Positions 8,424 to 18,087 are shown, numbered from the stretch's first letter. The stretch is 64,000 bases of DNA from Ancylobacter crimeensis (GCF_023016805.1 NZ_JALKCH010000003.1:1-64000), one strand, 5' to 3'. Numbers and translations are program-made. The notes: a model not told the origin generated them from the sequence alone.

Positions 8424-8912
8424 GCGTGTCGTGATTCAAGATCCCAAACTGGTTACTCCAGTAATGCGACCGCTGGTTACGGTTGTACGATCAATCTGAC
8501 GAAATATATCATTGAAACAATCTTCGTTTTTATCTGCGATTATCTTCTAGTCACTGCATCCGATGCCTGGTAAAACGAATGAATTCGTTGGTCGAGGAGA
8601 ACCTCAAGTTCAAGAAGCTTCTGGTGGAACCGATGCTGAACGTCGTGACGCTGCGCGAGGCGCTTGGAAAAATGTATGATCCTCCTGTCGTTGCAAGGTT
8701 CAGGTTCGGTCTGACGATCCAGCCTGCATAAATGTATCCGGCCTCTCGCAAGTGGGCTGTTGTTGCAGCCAGACCATGATGAGATCTGCGCACCCCGTTC
8801 TCGAATAACTGGCTCGGGCTGTAAGCACGCTTTTTTGCCCAGAGCTTACGGTGCGCCGACCAACTGTCTCATCATCACTCTCCCGTGCCTCGCAGCTGGT
8901 CGAAGGCGTGGG
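8424..8912. other. Degraded AT-rich stretch with IS3 debris
   Basis: Apart from the IS3 OrfA relic at 8579-8731, no gene is supported. The left part (8424-8578) is noticeably AT-rich and has no recognisable coding pattern. The right part leads into the 3' end of an IS110-family transposase remnant on the minus strand. Confidence 0.5.
8579..8731 (+). pseudogene. IS3-family transposase OrfA relic
   Basis: A 50-residue frame reads LVEENLKFKKLLVEPML followed by VVTLREALGKMYD. This matches the C-terminal coiled-coil end of IS3-family OrfA proteins, which typically reads (D/E)N-KLKKLLAE-ML-V-LREALGK. The N-terminal helix-turn-helix part and the whole OrfB integrase are missing. It is a remnant only. 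Confidence 0.7.
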
Positions 8913-9465
8913 TCAGGCTGCCACCAGCCCACGCCGCTCGTAGGTTGCGCCCGGCCTGGTGATCGCCACCCAGGCGACGCGGGCCATCTTGGCGGCGAGC
9001 GCCACGGTGGCTTTGTTGTTGTGCATCCGGCGCTGCAGGCCGTCCACCCAGCTCCCGAGGCGATCGCGGGACCGGTCGAGATGGAGCAGGCACGATCGGG
9101 CGCCGTGGATGAGGAGGCGTCTCAGATATGAGCTCCCTCGCTTGCTGATGCCGAGCGGGGTCGTCTTGACGCCGGTCAGTACTCCCGCGGCACGAGGCCG
9201 AGCTCGGCCGCCATGTCGCGCGCCTTGCGGAACTGCAGACCCCGGCCGGGCGGCGCCCGCAGGGCAGTTGCGGCGAGTGACCGATGCCTGGCACCCTCAT
9301 TAGCCAGCGCGCCGTATCGTCAGCCGCGGCGACGGTCTCGATCTCTCCGGTGACCTCCTTGATCCGGACCTCGCGATTCTTGACGTCGTCGAACAGCTCG
9401 GTGAGCAATCGCCGCATCGCTGGGCTGAGGTTGTTCTCCTCGTCGGCAACCACGCGGGGAAGGTC
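8913..9465 (-). pseudogene. IS110-family transposase fragment (Transposase_20 region)
   Basis: The left part reads ADEENNLSPAMRRLL through LMRVPGIG, typical of the central region of IS110/IS1111 transposases. After VPGIG (about 9280) the frame breaks. Similarity then continues as FRKARDMAAELGLVPREY with an immediate TGA, and then as GISKRGSSYLRRLLIHGAR through WVAITRPGATYERRGLVAA, ending at 8913. The N-terminal DEDD catalytic part is missing. There are at least one frameshift and one nonsense codon. Confidence 0.8.
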
Positions 9466-9570
9466 GGTCGCGTCGATCATGACGGTCTGATGCTCGGCCC
9501 CCTGAGTGGACAGACCTTCCATCATCCGCGTGAACACACCATCTCTCCCAGTCCAGCGACATTCGGAATT
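9466..9570 (-). pseudogene. IS5-family transposase fragment
   Basis: The residues GVFTRMMEGLSTQGAEHQ followed by TVMIDAT match the segment before the first catalytic Asp of IS5-family DDE transposases. The piece is only about 35 codons. It continues in frame into the IS110 fragment at about 9465, giving a misleading 242-codon open frame (8875-9603). Confidence 0.6.
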
Positions 9571-9615
9571 AGCCCCCTGACGCCATGAGGAACTGACCCC
9601 CATGCCGATTGCCTC

Positions 9616-10145
9616 TCAGGCGGTTGCGGGTTGAGGCGTCGCAGCGGCCTTCTGCAGAAGACCGCTGCGACGCTTTTCGCGGAGACGATAGCTATCGCCC
9701 CGGATGGTGATGACGTGGCTGTGATGCAGCAGCCGATCGAGGATGGCGGTGGCGACGACCGGGTTCTCCCAAGACCGAGCCCCATTCCCCGACCGCCCGG
9801 TTCGATGTCACCAGCATGGCGCCGCGCTCGTAGCGGCGGCTAACGAGCTGGAAGAACAGATGCGCGGCATGGGGTTCGAAGGGCAGATAGCCGAGCTCGT
9901 CAACGATCAACAGCTTGGGTTTCCCATAGTGCGTCAGCCTCCCCTCCAGCCTGCCTTCGCCATGGGCCTTGGCCAGTTGGGCGACGAGCGTCGTCGCTGG
10001 CGTGAACAGGGCCGAGTAGCCGGCGACGATGGCTTCGCGCCCGATGGCGACGGCCAGATGCGTCTTGCCAACGCCCGGCGGGCCCAGGAGAGCACCGCCT
10101 CGCCATTGGCGATGAAGCGACCCGTCGCGATGCACAAGCCAAATT
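9616..10145 (-). pseudogene. istB: IS21-family helper ATPase IstB, truncated and frameshifted
   Basis: IstB is the AAA+ helper of IS21 transposition. The fragment starts around ATGRFIANGEAV, then breaks frame near 10090. It continues with Walker A GPPGVGKTHLAVAIG and Walker B LLIVDELGYLPFEP, then YERGAMLVTSNRAVGEWG. A one-base loss near 9772 moves the end (NPVVATAILDRLLHHSHV and YRLREKRRSGLLQK) to another frame, with a stop at 9616. The N-terminal domain and istA are absent. It is non-functional. Confidence 0.85.
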
Positions 10146-10266
10146 GTGCAGGCCGGAACACTATAAACCTTTGTTCCGCCACGCCCGACAGCGTCACATC
10201 TCTCATGCAGCCTTCGCAGTTCAGGCATGCGCAGATGGGTATTTCGCAACGCACAAGAAAGGCTAT

Positions 10267-10282
10267 ATTTGGTATACTAAAT
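10267..10282. promoter_or_regulatory. 16-bp imperfect palindrome upstream of a DUF1127 gene
   Basis: ATTTGGTATACTAAAT is a palindrome apart from one mismatched pair. It is centred on GTATAC, about 20 nt before the ATG at 10296. The GTATAC core resembles operators of several GntR-family regulators. Which regulator binds is unknown. Confidence 0.4.
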
Positions 10283-10295
10283 ACGGAGCCCTTTC

Positions 10296-10502
10296 ATGAG
10301 CACCCTCTCGATCACCCACCAGACCTCGCCCGAGTTCTTTTCCCGGGTCGTTCGCGCCGTCGCGTCGTTTTTTGAGGCGGTTGGCGAAGGTCGCCAGATC
10401 GCTCTTCGCTATGACGCGCTTGCTCGCCTGTCGGATACCGCGCTCGCCGCCCGGGGTCTGACCCGCAATGACATCAGTCGCGTGGCGGTCCACGGTCGCT
10501 GA
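10296..10502 (+). CDS. Small DUF1127 (YjiS-like) protein
   Basis: This 68-residue protein has the DUF1127 C-terminal pattern LARLSDTALAARGLTRNDISR. DUF1127 proteins are short, basic and often stress-induced in alphaproteobacteria; some affect RNA turnover and phosphate or carbon metabolism. A GGAG ribosome binding site lies at 10285-10288. It sits at the edge of the IS graveyard, so its upstream region may have been rearranged. The molecular function is not established. Confidence 0.75.
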   Translation: MSTLSITHQTSPEFFSRVVRAVASFFEAVGEGRQIALRYDALARLSDTALAARGLTRNDISRVAVHGR

Positions 10503-10522
10503 TCACGGTTCGAACGCGACTT

Positions 10523-12607
10523 TCAGTGCACCCGCACAGTGACGCTATCACTTGATCCGACCGCATCCATGACGGTCAGTCGCCTGAAGCCCGGGCCGGA
10601 CGGCTGCCAGAACAGGGTGCCTGATCCAGCCGCTTCGGTTGGGACGGGCACGCCGTCCACCAACATCTGAAGCGGCCCTTGTCCCCCGCGTACCTTGAGA
10701 GCCAGAGGCACGTCGGTGTCGCTTTCGAGCGCGGCCCCTTCAGGCGGATAAGCAATGCGCGGCCCGTCGGCTTCGGCAAGGCCGGACGGACGACCGAAAC
10801 GTCGCAACGGCGGTGGTAATTCCACATTTCGCGCCACCAGGGCGCCCCGCGGTGCCGGCGCCAGAGGCGCGGGTCGCTTCACGATCCGCGCGAAGGCGTC
10901 GAACAGGACGGGCGCAGCGACCTGCCGGCCGACCATGCCGGGCACCGGCTGCCCATCCGGTCGCCCGACCCAGACGGCAACGGTGCGCCGACCGTCGAAC
11001 CCCACGGACCAAGCATCGCGATAGCCGAAGGACGTGCCCGTCTTGAAGGCGATGAGCCCGGGCGCAGCGTTCTGCGGCGGCGGCGTGCCGGCGAGGGCCT
11101 GTGCGAGATACCAGGCTGCGACCGGGCTGAGCAGGCGGCCCTTGGCGAGGGGATCGGTCACGCGCGTATCGAGCCTGTCCATGAGCGATCGTACGTCGCC
11201 TCCCCGCGCGATATCGGCGTAGAGCGCCGCGAGATCCTCCAGCCGGATACCCACGCCGCCCAACCCCACGGCAAGTCCGGGAATCTCGCCGGGCGGCAGC
11301 ATCAGGCGCGTGCCCGCCGATGCGAGGCGGGTCGCAAGGCGTTGCGGTCCCACCGCTTGCAGCAATTGGACGGCGGGCACGTTGAGCGAGAGCTGCAGAG
11401 CCTCACGAACCGGCACAGTGCCTTGAAAGTCCAGATCAAAATTCTCGGGAGCATAGGCACCGAATCGTGTCGGGCGGTCGTCGATCAGCGTCTCCGGATG
11501 GGCCAGCCCATCCTCGAAGGCGAGACCGTAGATGAAGGGTTTGAGCGTCGATCCGGGGGAGCGTACCGCGCGCGTCAGATCCACGGCCCCGGCGCGGGCG
11601 GTGTCCGCCGGATCGGCGCCGCTGACCCGGGCCAGCACCTCGCCGGTCGCGTTGTCGAGCACCATCAACGCCATCGAGACGCCCTGTTGCAGAGCAGGAA
11701 TCCGTTCCATTACAAGACTTTGCAGCCGTTCCTGCATATTCCGGTCGATTGCGAGGCGATGGACGGCGAGGCCGGGTCGCTCCCGTCGGGCGGCCTCGGC
11801 GGCGTGGCTGGCAAGGGCGGGCATGTCGAGGCGGGCGGATGGCGGGGCGGCGCTGCTTGCCATGATCATCTCCGATGCGCCGAAAAGTCCTGCATCGCCA
11901 AGGCGTTGGAGCACACGATTACGACCGTGACGGGCAGCATCCGGGAAGCGGTCGGGACGGCGGCTTTCGGGAGCCTGCGGGATGGCGACGAGCAATGCCG
12001 CTTCCCCCAGAGTGAGGCGCCGTGGTTCCTTGCCGAAATAGGAAAGACTCGCTGCGCGCACGCCCTCCAGATTGCCGCCATAAGGCGCCAAACTCATATA
12101 AAGACTTAGTATTTCATCCTTTGAGAGGCCCGCTTCCAACTCGATGGCGCGGCGCATCTCGGCGAATTTGGCGCCGAGCGTTCGGGCGCGGGGCGGCTCC
12201 AGCAGGCGGGCGACCTGCATGGTGAGGGTCGAGCCGCCGGACACGATGCGGCCATGCCACAGCATCTGCAGTGCGGCGCGCGCCAGGGCGACGGGATCGA
12301 CACCCAAGTGATTGTAAAACCTTCGATCTTCATACGCCACAAGAAGATCGCGATAGCGCCGGTCGACCTCCTGCGGCGTCGCCGCGAGGCGCCAGCGGCC
12401 ATCGCCCAGGGGGAAGGCACGCAGCAGGCGGGCATTGCGATCCTGCACCTCCACCGATGTCACGAGATGGGGTGGAGGTGGTGCGGCGGCACGCACGCCG
12501 AGAACCCAAGTGTATGTTCCCCCAACGAAAATCGTCGCGGCAAGACCGAGGGCGACGGCCCCTCGGAGCCAGAGGGGATAGCGTGCGCCGCCCCCTTCCC
12601 GGCTCAT
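10523..12607 (-). CDS. pbpC: Penicillin-binding protein 1C (transglycosylase/transpeptidase)
   Basis: This is a bifunctional class A PBP of the PbpC branch, anchored by one N-terminal membrane helix (about residues 14-38). The GT51 glycosyltransferase carries catalytic Glu93 in EDRRF and the GGSTLTMQ motif (124-131). The transpeptidase has S353-T-L-K356, SLN (407-409) and KTG (522-524). A C-terminal beta-rich BiPBP_C domain follows from about residue 600. All catalytic motifs are intact. Its start overlaps the stop of the alpha-2-macroglobulin gene by 4 nt, the conserved pairing seen for PbpC and YfhM in enterobacteria. Confidence 0.95.
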   Translation of the reverse strand: MSREGGGARYPLWLRGAVALGLAATIFVGGTYTWVLGVRAAAPPPPHLVTSVEVQDRNARLLRAFPLGDGRWRLAATPQEVDRRYRDLLVAYEDRRFYNHLGVDPVALARAALQMLWHGRIVSGGSTLTMQVARLLEPPRARTLGAKFAEMRRAIELEAGLSKDEILSLYMSLAPYGGNLEGVRAASLSYFGKEPRRLTLGEAALLVAIPQAPESRRPDRFPDAARHGRNRVLQRLGDAGLFGASEMIMASSAAPPSARLDMPALASHAAEAARRERPGLAVHRLAIDRNMQERLQSLVMERIPALQQGVSMALMVLDNATGEVLARVSGADPADTARAGAVDLTRAVRSPGSTLKPFIYGLAFEDGLAHPETLIDDRPTRFGAYAPENFDLDFQGTVPVREALQLSLNVPAVQLLQAVGPQRLATRLASAGTRLMLPPGEIPGLAVGLGGVGIRLEDLAALYADIARGGDVRSLMDRLDTRVTDPLAKGRLLSPVAAWYLAQALAGTPPPQNAAPGLIAFKTGTSFGYRDAWSVGFDGRRTVAVWVGRPDGQPVPGMVGRQVAAPVLFDAFARIVKRPAPLAPAPRGALVARNVELPPPLRRFGRPSGLAEADGPRIAYPPEGAALESDTDVPLALKVRGGQGPLQMLVDGVPVPTEAAGSGTLFWQPSGPGFRRLTVMDAVGSSDSVTVRVH

Positions 12608-15600
12608 GGGGCGGCTCCGCCGATCTCGGTTTTCGCGGCGGCGGTGCGGGCGAAACGGTCGGGGCGGTACATGTCCTCGACCATGGCCGGCGGGTGCGCA
12701 TAGGTGCCGGGAGACACCGCGCGCACGATATAGGACACCGTCAATTCTCCTGCATTATCCGTTACTTGCGTCCGGTCGAACGCGGCGATGAAGCGAGTGT
12801 CGCGGAACTCGGTGTGCTCTGTTTCCGTGGTTTCCGGCAGCCAGGGCAGCGTCCCGGCCTCGCCGCCCGCGACCAGACGGGGATTGTCGATCTCGAAACC
12901 GGCGGGCAGATGGTCCACCAGCAGCAGGCGGGCAGGAGCAGCTTCCTCTTCAGTTATCGTCAATACCACGACAAGCCTTTGATTCTGCAGGACCTTCGCA
13001 GGGTCGGCCGGGGTGCCGTCCATGGTGAAATAACGGCGCGTCAGGCTCAGCCCGTGGGAGGCGGCGGGCTCGGGCGCGGCGGGAGGGCCCTCGATGGAGA
13101 CCACCGCATCGACCGGTGTCGGGCCGTGGTTGGTCAGTGCAGTGAGGTGACCAGTCAGTCCAGCCGGGTCGAGAATGCGCTCGAACAGCCCCTCCTGCCG
13201 GACGCCGTCGACATCCAGCACCACGCCAGCCCCTCCCCGCACCGCTCGGGCGGCCATCAGCAGCCAGGCCTCCTCCTGCGTCGAGGTGCGGGAGACGCTC
13301 GCGAAGGCGGCGCCCAGCCGGGTGCGGGCGGCGCTGGCCTCGGCAGGAAAGCTCGCTTCGGCGGCCAGTGCCGCGACGCCGGCGGCATCGCGCAGCCCGG
13401 AGCCGAAATCGGCGCGCGACACGCTCTCCCGTTCGGCGACGGTCGGGATGAGCTCAAGCGCCGCGGCGAAGACCTTCCCGGCCCGCTCCCGGTCGCCGAG
13501 CATGGCGAGCGCGGCGGCGATGTTGGCGCGGGCGAAGCCGGTCTTCACCTCCTCCAGCCGCGTGTCGGCGACATAGCGCAGATCACCGAGCGGGGCACGT
13601 CCGTTGCGGGCCAGCACATAGGCGGCATAGGCGAGGCCCTCATCGGTCGGGCCACTGCCCTCCCCCGCCATGGCGAGGGCATTGCGCAGCCGGTCCAGCG
13701 CCTGCGCCAGCGGCTGGTCGGGCACCTGATGGCCGCGCTCTCGGGCACGGGTCAGAAAGTCGGTGACATAGGCATCGAGGAAGATATCGTCGCCGCCCGC
13801 ACTCCACAGGCCGAAGGAGCCGTTGGCACCCTGCCGGGACACGAGGCGGGCGATCGCGTCGTCGATCACCTCGGCCGGCTTGTGCTCCAGTTGCAGGCCC
13901 GGCCCGGCCAGCTCGTCGAGATAGAGCAACGGCATGGCCCGGCTGGTGAGCTGCTCGGAGCATGAGAAGCGGTAGCGGTCGAGCGCCAGCAGCAGCCCCG
14001 CGGTGTCGAGCGCCGCATCGGGCCGCACCGAGACGGCGACGCGCCCGGTTCCGGGCACGAGGTCGGCCAGCAGGTCCGGTCCGAGGGTCAGGCCCTCGCC
14101 GGGCTGGAGCGTGCGCACGCTGCGCCGGGTGATGGCCGGATAGGCCGGCGTCACATCCAGCGTGAAATCGCGCGAAATGGCGAGGCCGCCCGGCCCGGTG
14201 AGCCGGATGCCGATCGTGCCCGGCCCGATGCCGGTGCCGGCAAGCGGCAGCACCACGCTCTGCCGGGCGCCCTTCTCCAGCAGCAGCGAGCGCGGCACCA
14301 TATTGGCGGCGATGTCGAGCCGGAGCGTGCCGTCGGTGACGATGTCGAGACCGTATTCGCCGGCCTCACCGTCGACATTGTGCAGGTCGAGCCGCAGCGT
14401 CGAGCGGTCGCCCATGGCGAGGAAGCGCGGCAAGGTCGGCAGCAGCACCACGGGGTCGTGGATCGCGACGTCCTGCTCCGCATGGCCGACCTGGCCCGCG
14501 GACCACGCCACCGCCATCAGCCGGCCGGTGCCCTCGAAGGGCGGGATGTCGAAGGAGACGGTGGCCTTGCCCTCGCCATCCGCCTTCACCACGCCGGAGA
14601 ACAGCGCCAGCGGCGGGCCGGTGGGCGGTTCGCCGGTCAGGCCCGCGCCCCCGGCATCGCCACCGGAGCGCAGGCGGCCACGGGTTCCGGCCATTCCGTC
14701 GATGAGCTGGCCATAGAAGTCGCGCACGGCGGTCGAGAGCGCGCGCTGGCCGAGATAGAACGCCTCCGGGTCCGGCGTCTTGAAACCGGTGAGGTTCAAT
14801 ATGCCGACATCGACGAGGGCGAGCGTCAGATAGGCCTCCTGCCCTGGCGCCACGCCGGTGAGGCTCACCGGCACGGTCAGCGTCGTCTCGGGGCGGATAT
14901 GTGCCGGCGCCTCCAGCGCTACCTTCAAGGTGTGGGCGGCGGTGTCGACGCCGAACCATGCGAGGCCGATGGCCCGGCCGGGGTTATGCCCGGCGGCGAC
15001 ATCGAGCGGGCGATGCAGGAAGGCGAGCGCATAGGCGCCCGGCCCCCATTCCGCCGAAACCTTGAAATCGACCTTGGTCTCGCCCGCGGGCACCGCCAGG
15101 GTGCGCGCGGCGAGCACGCCGTCGCCGACGATCATGACCGTCGCCGAACCGGCGGTGCGGGCGGTGAGGTTCACCGTCATCGTCTCGCCGGCGGCGTAGT
15201 GCGCCTTGTCGAGCCCCACCTCCAGCCGGTCCGGCACCTCGGCGGTGGCGCCGCCGCCCCAGCCGGCGGTGAAGGGCACGGCGGTGGTCGCTCCGCCCCC
15301 GCTCACCTCCAGCCGGTAGCTGCCCCACTCCACCGGCATCGAGAGCCGCGCGGTGCCGCCGGCGGGAAGGTCGATCGTGCCGTCGGCGATCTTGCGGGTG
15401 GTGCGGATCGGCTCGAAATTCCAGGAGCCGCCGGTGCCGCCGAGGCGGTACCACTGGTAGCGCGTCTCGACGCGGAAGAGCTGCCACGTCGCACCGGCCT
15501 GAACGACCTGCCGGCCCTGCGGGTCGATGGCCGCCACCTCGAAGCCGGCATCGGACCTCTCGGCGAGGTTGCCGGCGTCGAAAAGCGGCTTCACGCCGAG

Positions 15601-18087
15601 CGCGGTCGCCGCCGGCACCACCGGCAGCGCCACCCTGCGCTCCACCGCGCGTCCGCCGGGCTCCACCAGCCGGGCCAGCACGGTGAGGGTCAGCGGGCGC
15701 TGGGTCGGGCTCGCCGCCGGCAGCGCGACGGCCAGCGTCGCCTTGCCGTCCGGCCCGGTCACCGGAACCTCGGCGAGCGGGGTGCGCTGGGCGGTGAAGC
15801 CGTCATCGGGTTCGCCGAAGCGCCAGCCGGGAAAGCCCGGGCGCTCATCGGTCGCCGCCAGCTCGGTCTCCGCCTCGATGGAAAGTCCCGCAGCGGGCGG
15901 GCCGAACAGCCAGCGCCCGTCGGCGGCGATGCGGACGGGCGCCTTCGCCGAGATGGTGGGCGCGGACGGCGTGAGCGTCAGGTCGAGACGCTCAGGCACA
16001 TAATCCTCGACCAGAAAGGACGCCGTGCCGATGGGCGCGCCCTTCGGGTCGGCATAGGCCTCGATCCGCCAGGTACCGGTCATGGCGCCGGCCATGACGG
16101 GGAGATCGACCGCCCGGCCGCCGGCCCCGGCGTCCTGCGCCAGCACGCGGCGGTCCTCGACGCCGTCCGGGCGCTTCAGCACCAGAACGAGCGGGACGCC
16201 CGGCACCGCGTCGGCCTGCGGATCGCGCAGCAGCGCGGTGACATGCACCGTCTCGCCGGTGCGGTAGACGCCACGCTCCGGCGTCACGAAGGCATCGAGC
16301 CGGCCCGGTGCCGGGCGCCCGCCGACACCCCGGTCGGTGAGGTCGAAGGCCTGGTCGCGCAGGTTCAGGAAGGCGTAGTCGGCCTCCCGGCTGGCGACGA
16401 CCAGCGCGGGAGCGAAACCGTCGGCGCCGCGCATCAGCGCCGGATCGAAGCGAGCCATGCCGTTGGCGTCGGACCGGGCGGTGGCGAGGATCTCGTTGGA
16501 GGCTGCCACCAGCCGGACCTCCACATTGGCCAGCGGATCGGCGGTGCCGAGCGCACGCACCAGCACGGTGAGGCCGCGCTCGCCGGTCAGCGCGGTGAGG
16601 CCGAGATCGGAGACGATGAACCACTGCGTCGCCCGCTCGGCAAAATCCTCCTCGTCCGGGGTGACGGCGTCGGTGACGGGAGCGGCGGTCAGCACGTAGA
16701 CGCCGGGCGCGAGCGTGCCCACCGCCTCGTCGACCGGGAAGGAGGTCGTCACGTCCTCGTTCAACGGCGAGGCCGTTTCCAGCTCGCCCCGATAGACCCG
16801 CTCGGCGCGTCCGTTCTGGAGCTGCTGGCGGTCGAAGCCGGAGAGGGTGTTGAGGAACGCCCCGTCCACGGCGGTCGGCAGCAGCGAACGGTCGCCGATT
16901 CGCAGCACCTCGACATTGAGCCGCGTGGTGTTCACGCTCACCACCGGGATGCCGCGCGGGCCGGTGCGGGGCAGCACATAGGTGCGCCCGGAAAAGCGCG
17001 CGGCCGGAGCCCGGTCGCGGACATAGACGGTGAGGCTGGCGGGCCTTTGCAGGCTCTCGGAGGGAATCACCGAGGGAATGCCGGCGCGCAGCTCGACATC
17101 GTAGCGCTGGCCGTGCCGGAGCCCGTCGATGCAGAGCTGCTGGCCCTCCGCGCTCACCGCCGGCCGGTCCTGCCACTGGCCGTCCTGACCGACCCGGACG
17201 AAGGCGGCATAGTCCACGCCGCCGCCGGCGAGGCTTTCGGAGAACTGCACGCACAGCCGGGGATTGGCGGCGTCGGAATCGACGCTGAAGTCGAGCATGC
17301 GGAAGCCCTGCTCCTCGCGCAGCTTGTCGTAGAAGGCGCCCTCGGCCGGCACCTCCTTCAGCGCGAGGCCGGCCAGCAGGGTGTCGAGCGCGGCGCGGTA
17401 GACGCCGCGATCGGCGAACAGCCGGCCGAGGAAGAACAGCGCGTCGGCCTCCGTTTCCGCCGTGGTGGCGCGGCGATAGGCGAGGAAGCCGGCGCCCTCG
17501 GCGCGGTCGAGGAAGACGTAGCGGTCCTCGTCGGGCTTCGGCGCGATGGCGACCAGCGCGCGGCCGAGCCGCAGCCACAGGCCCGGATCCTCCGGCGCCG
17601 CGGTGGCAAGCTGGGCATAGAGGTCGGCCGCGCTGCGGGCGTCGCCACGGGCGAGCGCGGCATCGGCGTCGCGGCGCAGCTGCGCGGCGGGCTTTGCGAG
17701 CGGCTGGCGGCCCCGGCGGAGCTGCGCCTCCAGCCGGCGGGCGGCTTCCGAAAGCTCGGGACGGGCATAGGTCTTGGGCGGCAGCGCTTCCGGCGCGGCG
17801 GCGGGCGCGGCGATGGCAGGGGCGGCGGCGGCCGCGGCGTCTCCCGGCTTGACGCTCTCCGGCTTGGCTGGCGGGGTCGGTGCGGCCGCGGGCTTCGCCG
17901 CCGCCCTGGGGGCCGGTTTTGCCAAGGGGGCGGGTACCGGGGCGAGTACGGGAGCGGTTTGGGGAATCGGCTTCGGCGGCAGGGGCGTCTGCGCGCCGGC
18001 CGCCGCGACGAAACCCAGCGACAGCAACGCGACGCCGAGCACCTTCAGCGCGCAGGGGGGCCTCCGGCGGTTCATCTGGCGGTTCAT
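12604..18087 (-). CDS. Bacterial alpha-2-macroglobulin (YfhM-like)
   Basis: This 1827-residue periplasmic protein belongs to the family of protease traps that protect the cell envelope. It has a signal peptide (hydrophobic core VLGVALLSLGFVAAAGA), a Pro/Ala-rich linker, a TPR-like stretch (about 110-230), MG/A2M beta-domains and the thioester motif CSEQ at Cys1376-Gln1379 (13951-13962). Thioester-domain helices follow. Unlike E. coli YfhM, no lipobox Cys is visible, so it may be soluble in the periplasm. The start has a small duplication (MNRQMNR), so either ATG could be used. It is translationally coupled to pbpC, implying joint action in wall repair and defence. Confidence 0.93.
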   Translation of the reverse strand: MNRQMNRRRPPCALKVLGVALLSLGFVAAAGAQTPLPPKPIPQTAPVLAPVPAPLAKPAPRAAAKPAAAPTPPAKPESVKPGDAAAAAAPAIAAPAAAPEALPPKTYARPELSEAARRLEAQLRRGRQPLAKPAAQLRRDADAALARGDARSAADLYAQLATAAPEDPGLWLRLGRALVAIAPKPDEDRYVFLDRAEGAGFLAYRRATTAETEADALFFLGRLFADRGVYRAALDTLLAGLALKEVPAEGAFYDKLREEQGFRMLDFSVDSDAANPRLCVQFSESLAGGGVDYAAFVRVGQDGQWQDRPAVSAEGQQLCIDGLRHGQRYDVELRAGIPSVIPSESLQRPASLTVYVRDRAPAARFSGRTYVLPRTGPRGIPVVSVNTTRLNVEVLRIGDRSLLPTAVDGAFLNTLSGFDRQQLQNGRAERVYRGELETASPLNEDVTTSFPVDEAVGTLAPGVYVLTAAPVTDAVTPDEEDFAERATQWFIVSDLGLTALTGERGLTVLVRALGTADPLANVEVRLVAASNEILATARSDANGMARFDPALMRGADGFAPALVVASREADYAFLNLRDQAFDLTDRGVGGRPAPGRLDAFVTPERGVYRTGETVHVTALLRDPQADAVPGVPLVLVLKRPDGVEDRRVLAQDAGAGGRAVDLPVMAGAMTGTWRIEAYADPKGAPIGTASFLVEDYVPERLDLTLTPSAPTISAKAPVRIAADGRWLFGPPAAGLSIEAETELAATDERPGFPGWRFGEPDDGFTAQRTPLAEVPVTGPDGKATLAVALPAASPTQRPLTLTVLARLVEPGGRAVERRVALPVVPAATALGVKPLFDAGNLAERSDAGFEVAAIDPQGRQVVQAGATWQLFRVETRYQWYRLGGTGGSWNFEPIRTTRKIADGTIDLPAGGTARLSMPVEWGSYRLEVSGGGATTAVPFTAGWGGGATAEVPDRLEVGLDKAHYAAGETMTVNLTARTAGSATVMIVGDGVLAARTLAVPAGETKVDFKVSAEWGPGAYALAFLHRPLDVAAGHNPGRAIGLAWFGVDTAAHTLKVALEAPAHIRPETTLTVPVSLTGVAPGQEAYLTLALVDVGILNLTGFKTPDPEAFYLGQRALSTAVRDFYGQLIDGMAGTRGRLRSGGDAGGAGLTGEPPTGPPLALFSGVVKADGEGKATVSFDIPPFEGTGRLMAVAWSAGQVGHAEQDVAIHDPVVLLPTLPRFLAMGDRSTLRLDLHNVDGEAGEYGLDIVTDGTLRLDIAANMVPRSLLLEKGARQSVVLPLAGTGIGPGTIGIRLTGPGGLAISRDFTLDVTPAYPAITRRSVRTLQPGEGLTLGPDLLADLVPGTGRVAVSVRPDAALDTAGLLLALDRYRFSCSEQLTSRAMPLLYLDELAGPGLQLEHKPAEVIDDAIARLVSRQGANGSFGLWSAGGDDIFLDAYVTDFLTRARERGHQVPDQPLAQALDRLRNALAMAGEGSGPTDEGLAYAAYVLARNGRAPLGDLRYVADTRLEEVKTGFARANIAAALAMLGDRERAGKVFAAALELIPTVAERESVSRADFGSGLRDAAGVAALAAEASFPAEASAARTRLGAAFASVSRTSTQEEAWLLMAARAVRGGAGVVLDVDGVRQEGLFERILDPAGLTGHLTALTNHGPTPVDAVVSIEGPPAAPEPAASHGLSLTRRYFTMDGTPADPAKVLQNQRLVVVLTITEEEAAPARLLLVDHLPAGFEIDNPRLVAGGEAGTLPWLPETTETEHTEFRDTRFIAAFDRTQVTDNAGELTVSYIVRAVSPGTYAHPPAMVEDMYRPDRFARTAAAKTEIGGAAP

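Noticed and set aside
8875-9603. A single 242-codon transposase gene
   Set aside because: Its left and right parts belong to different IS families and its 3' third is out of the true frame; it is a chance fusion of relics.
12271-13965. Long plus-strand open frame (564 codons)
   Set aside because: It lies opposite pbpC and the A2M gene, has the His/Arg/Gly-rich composition of an antisense shadow in high-GC DNA, and no family motifs.
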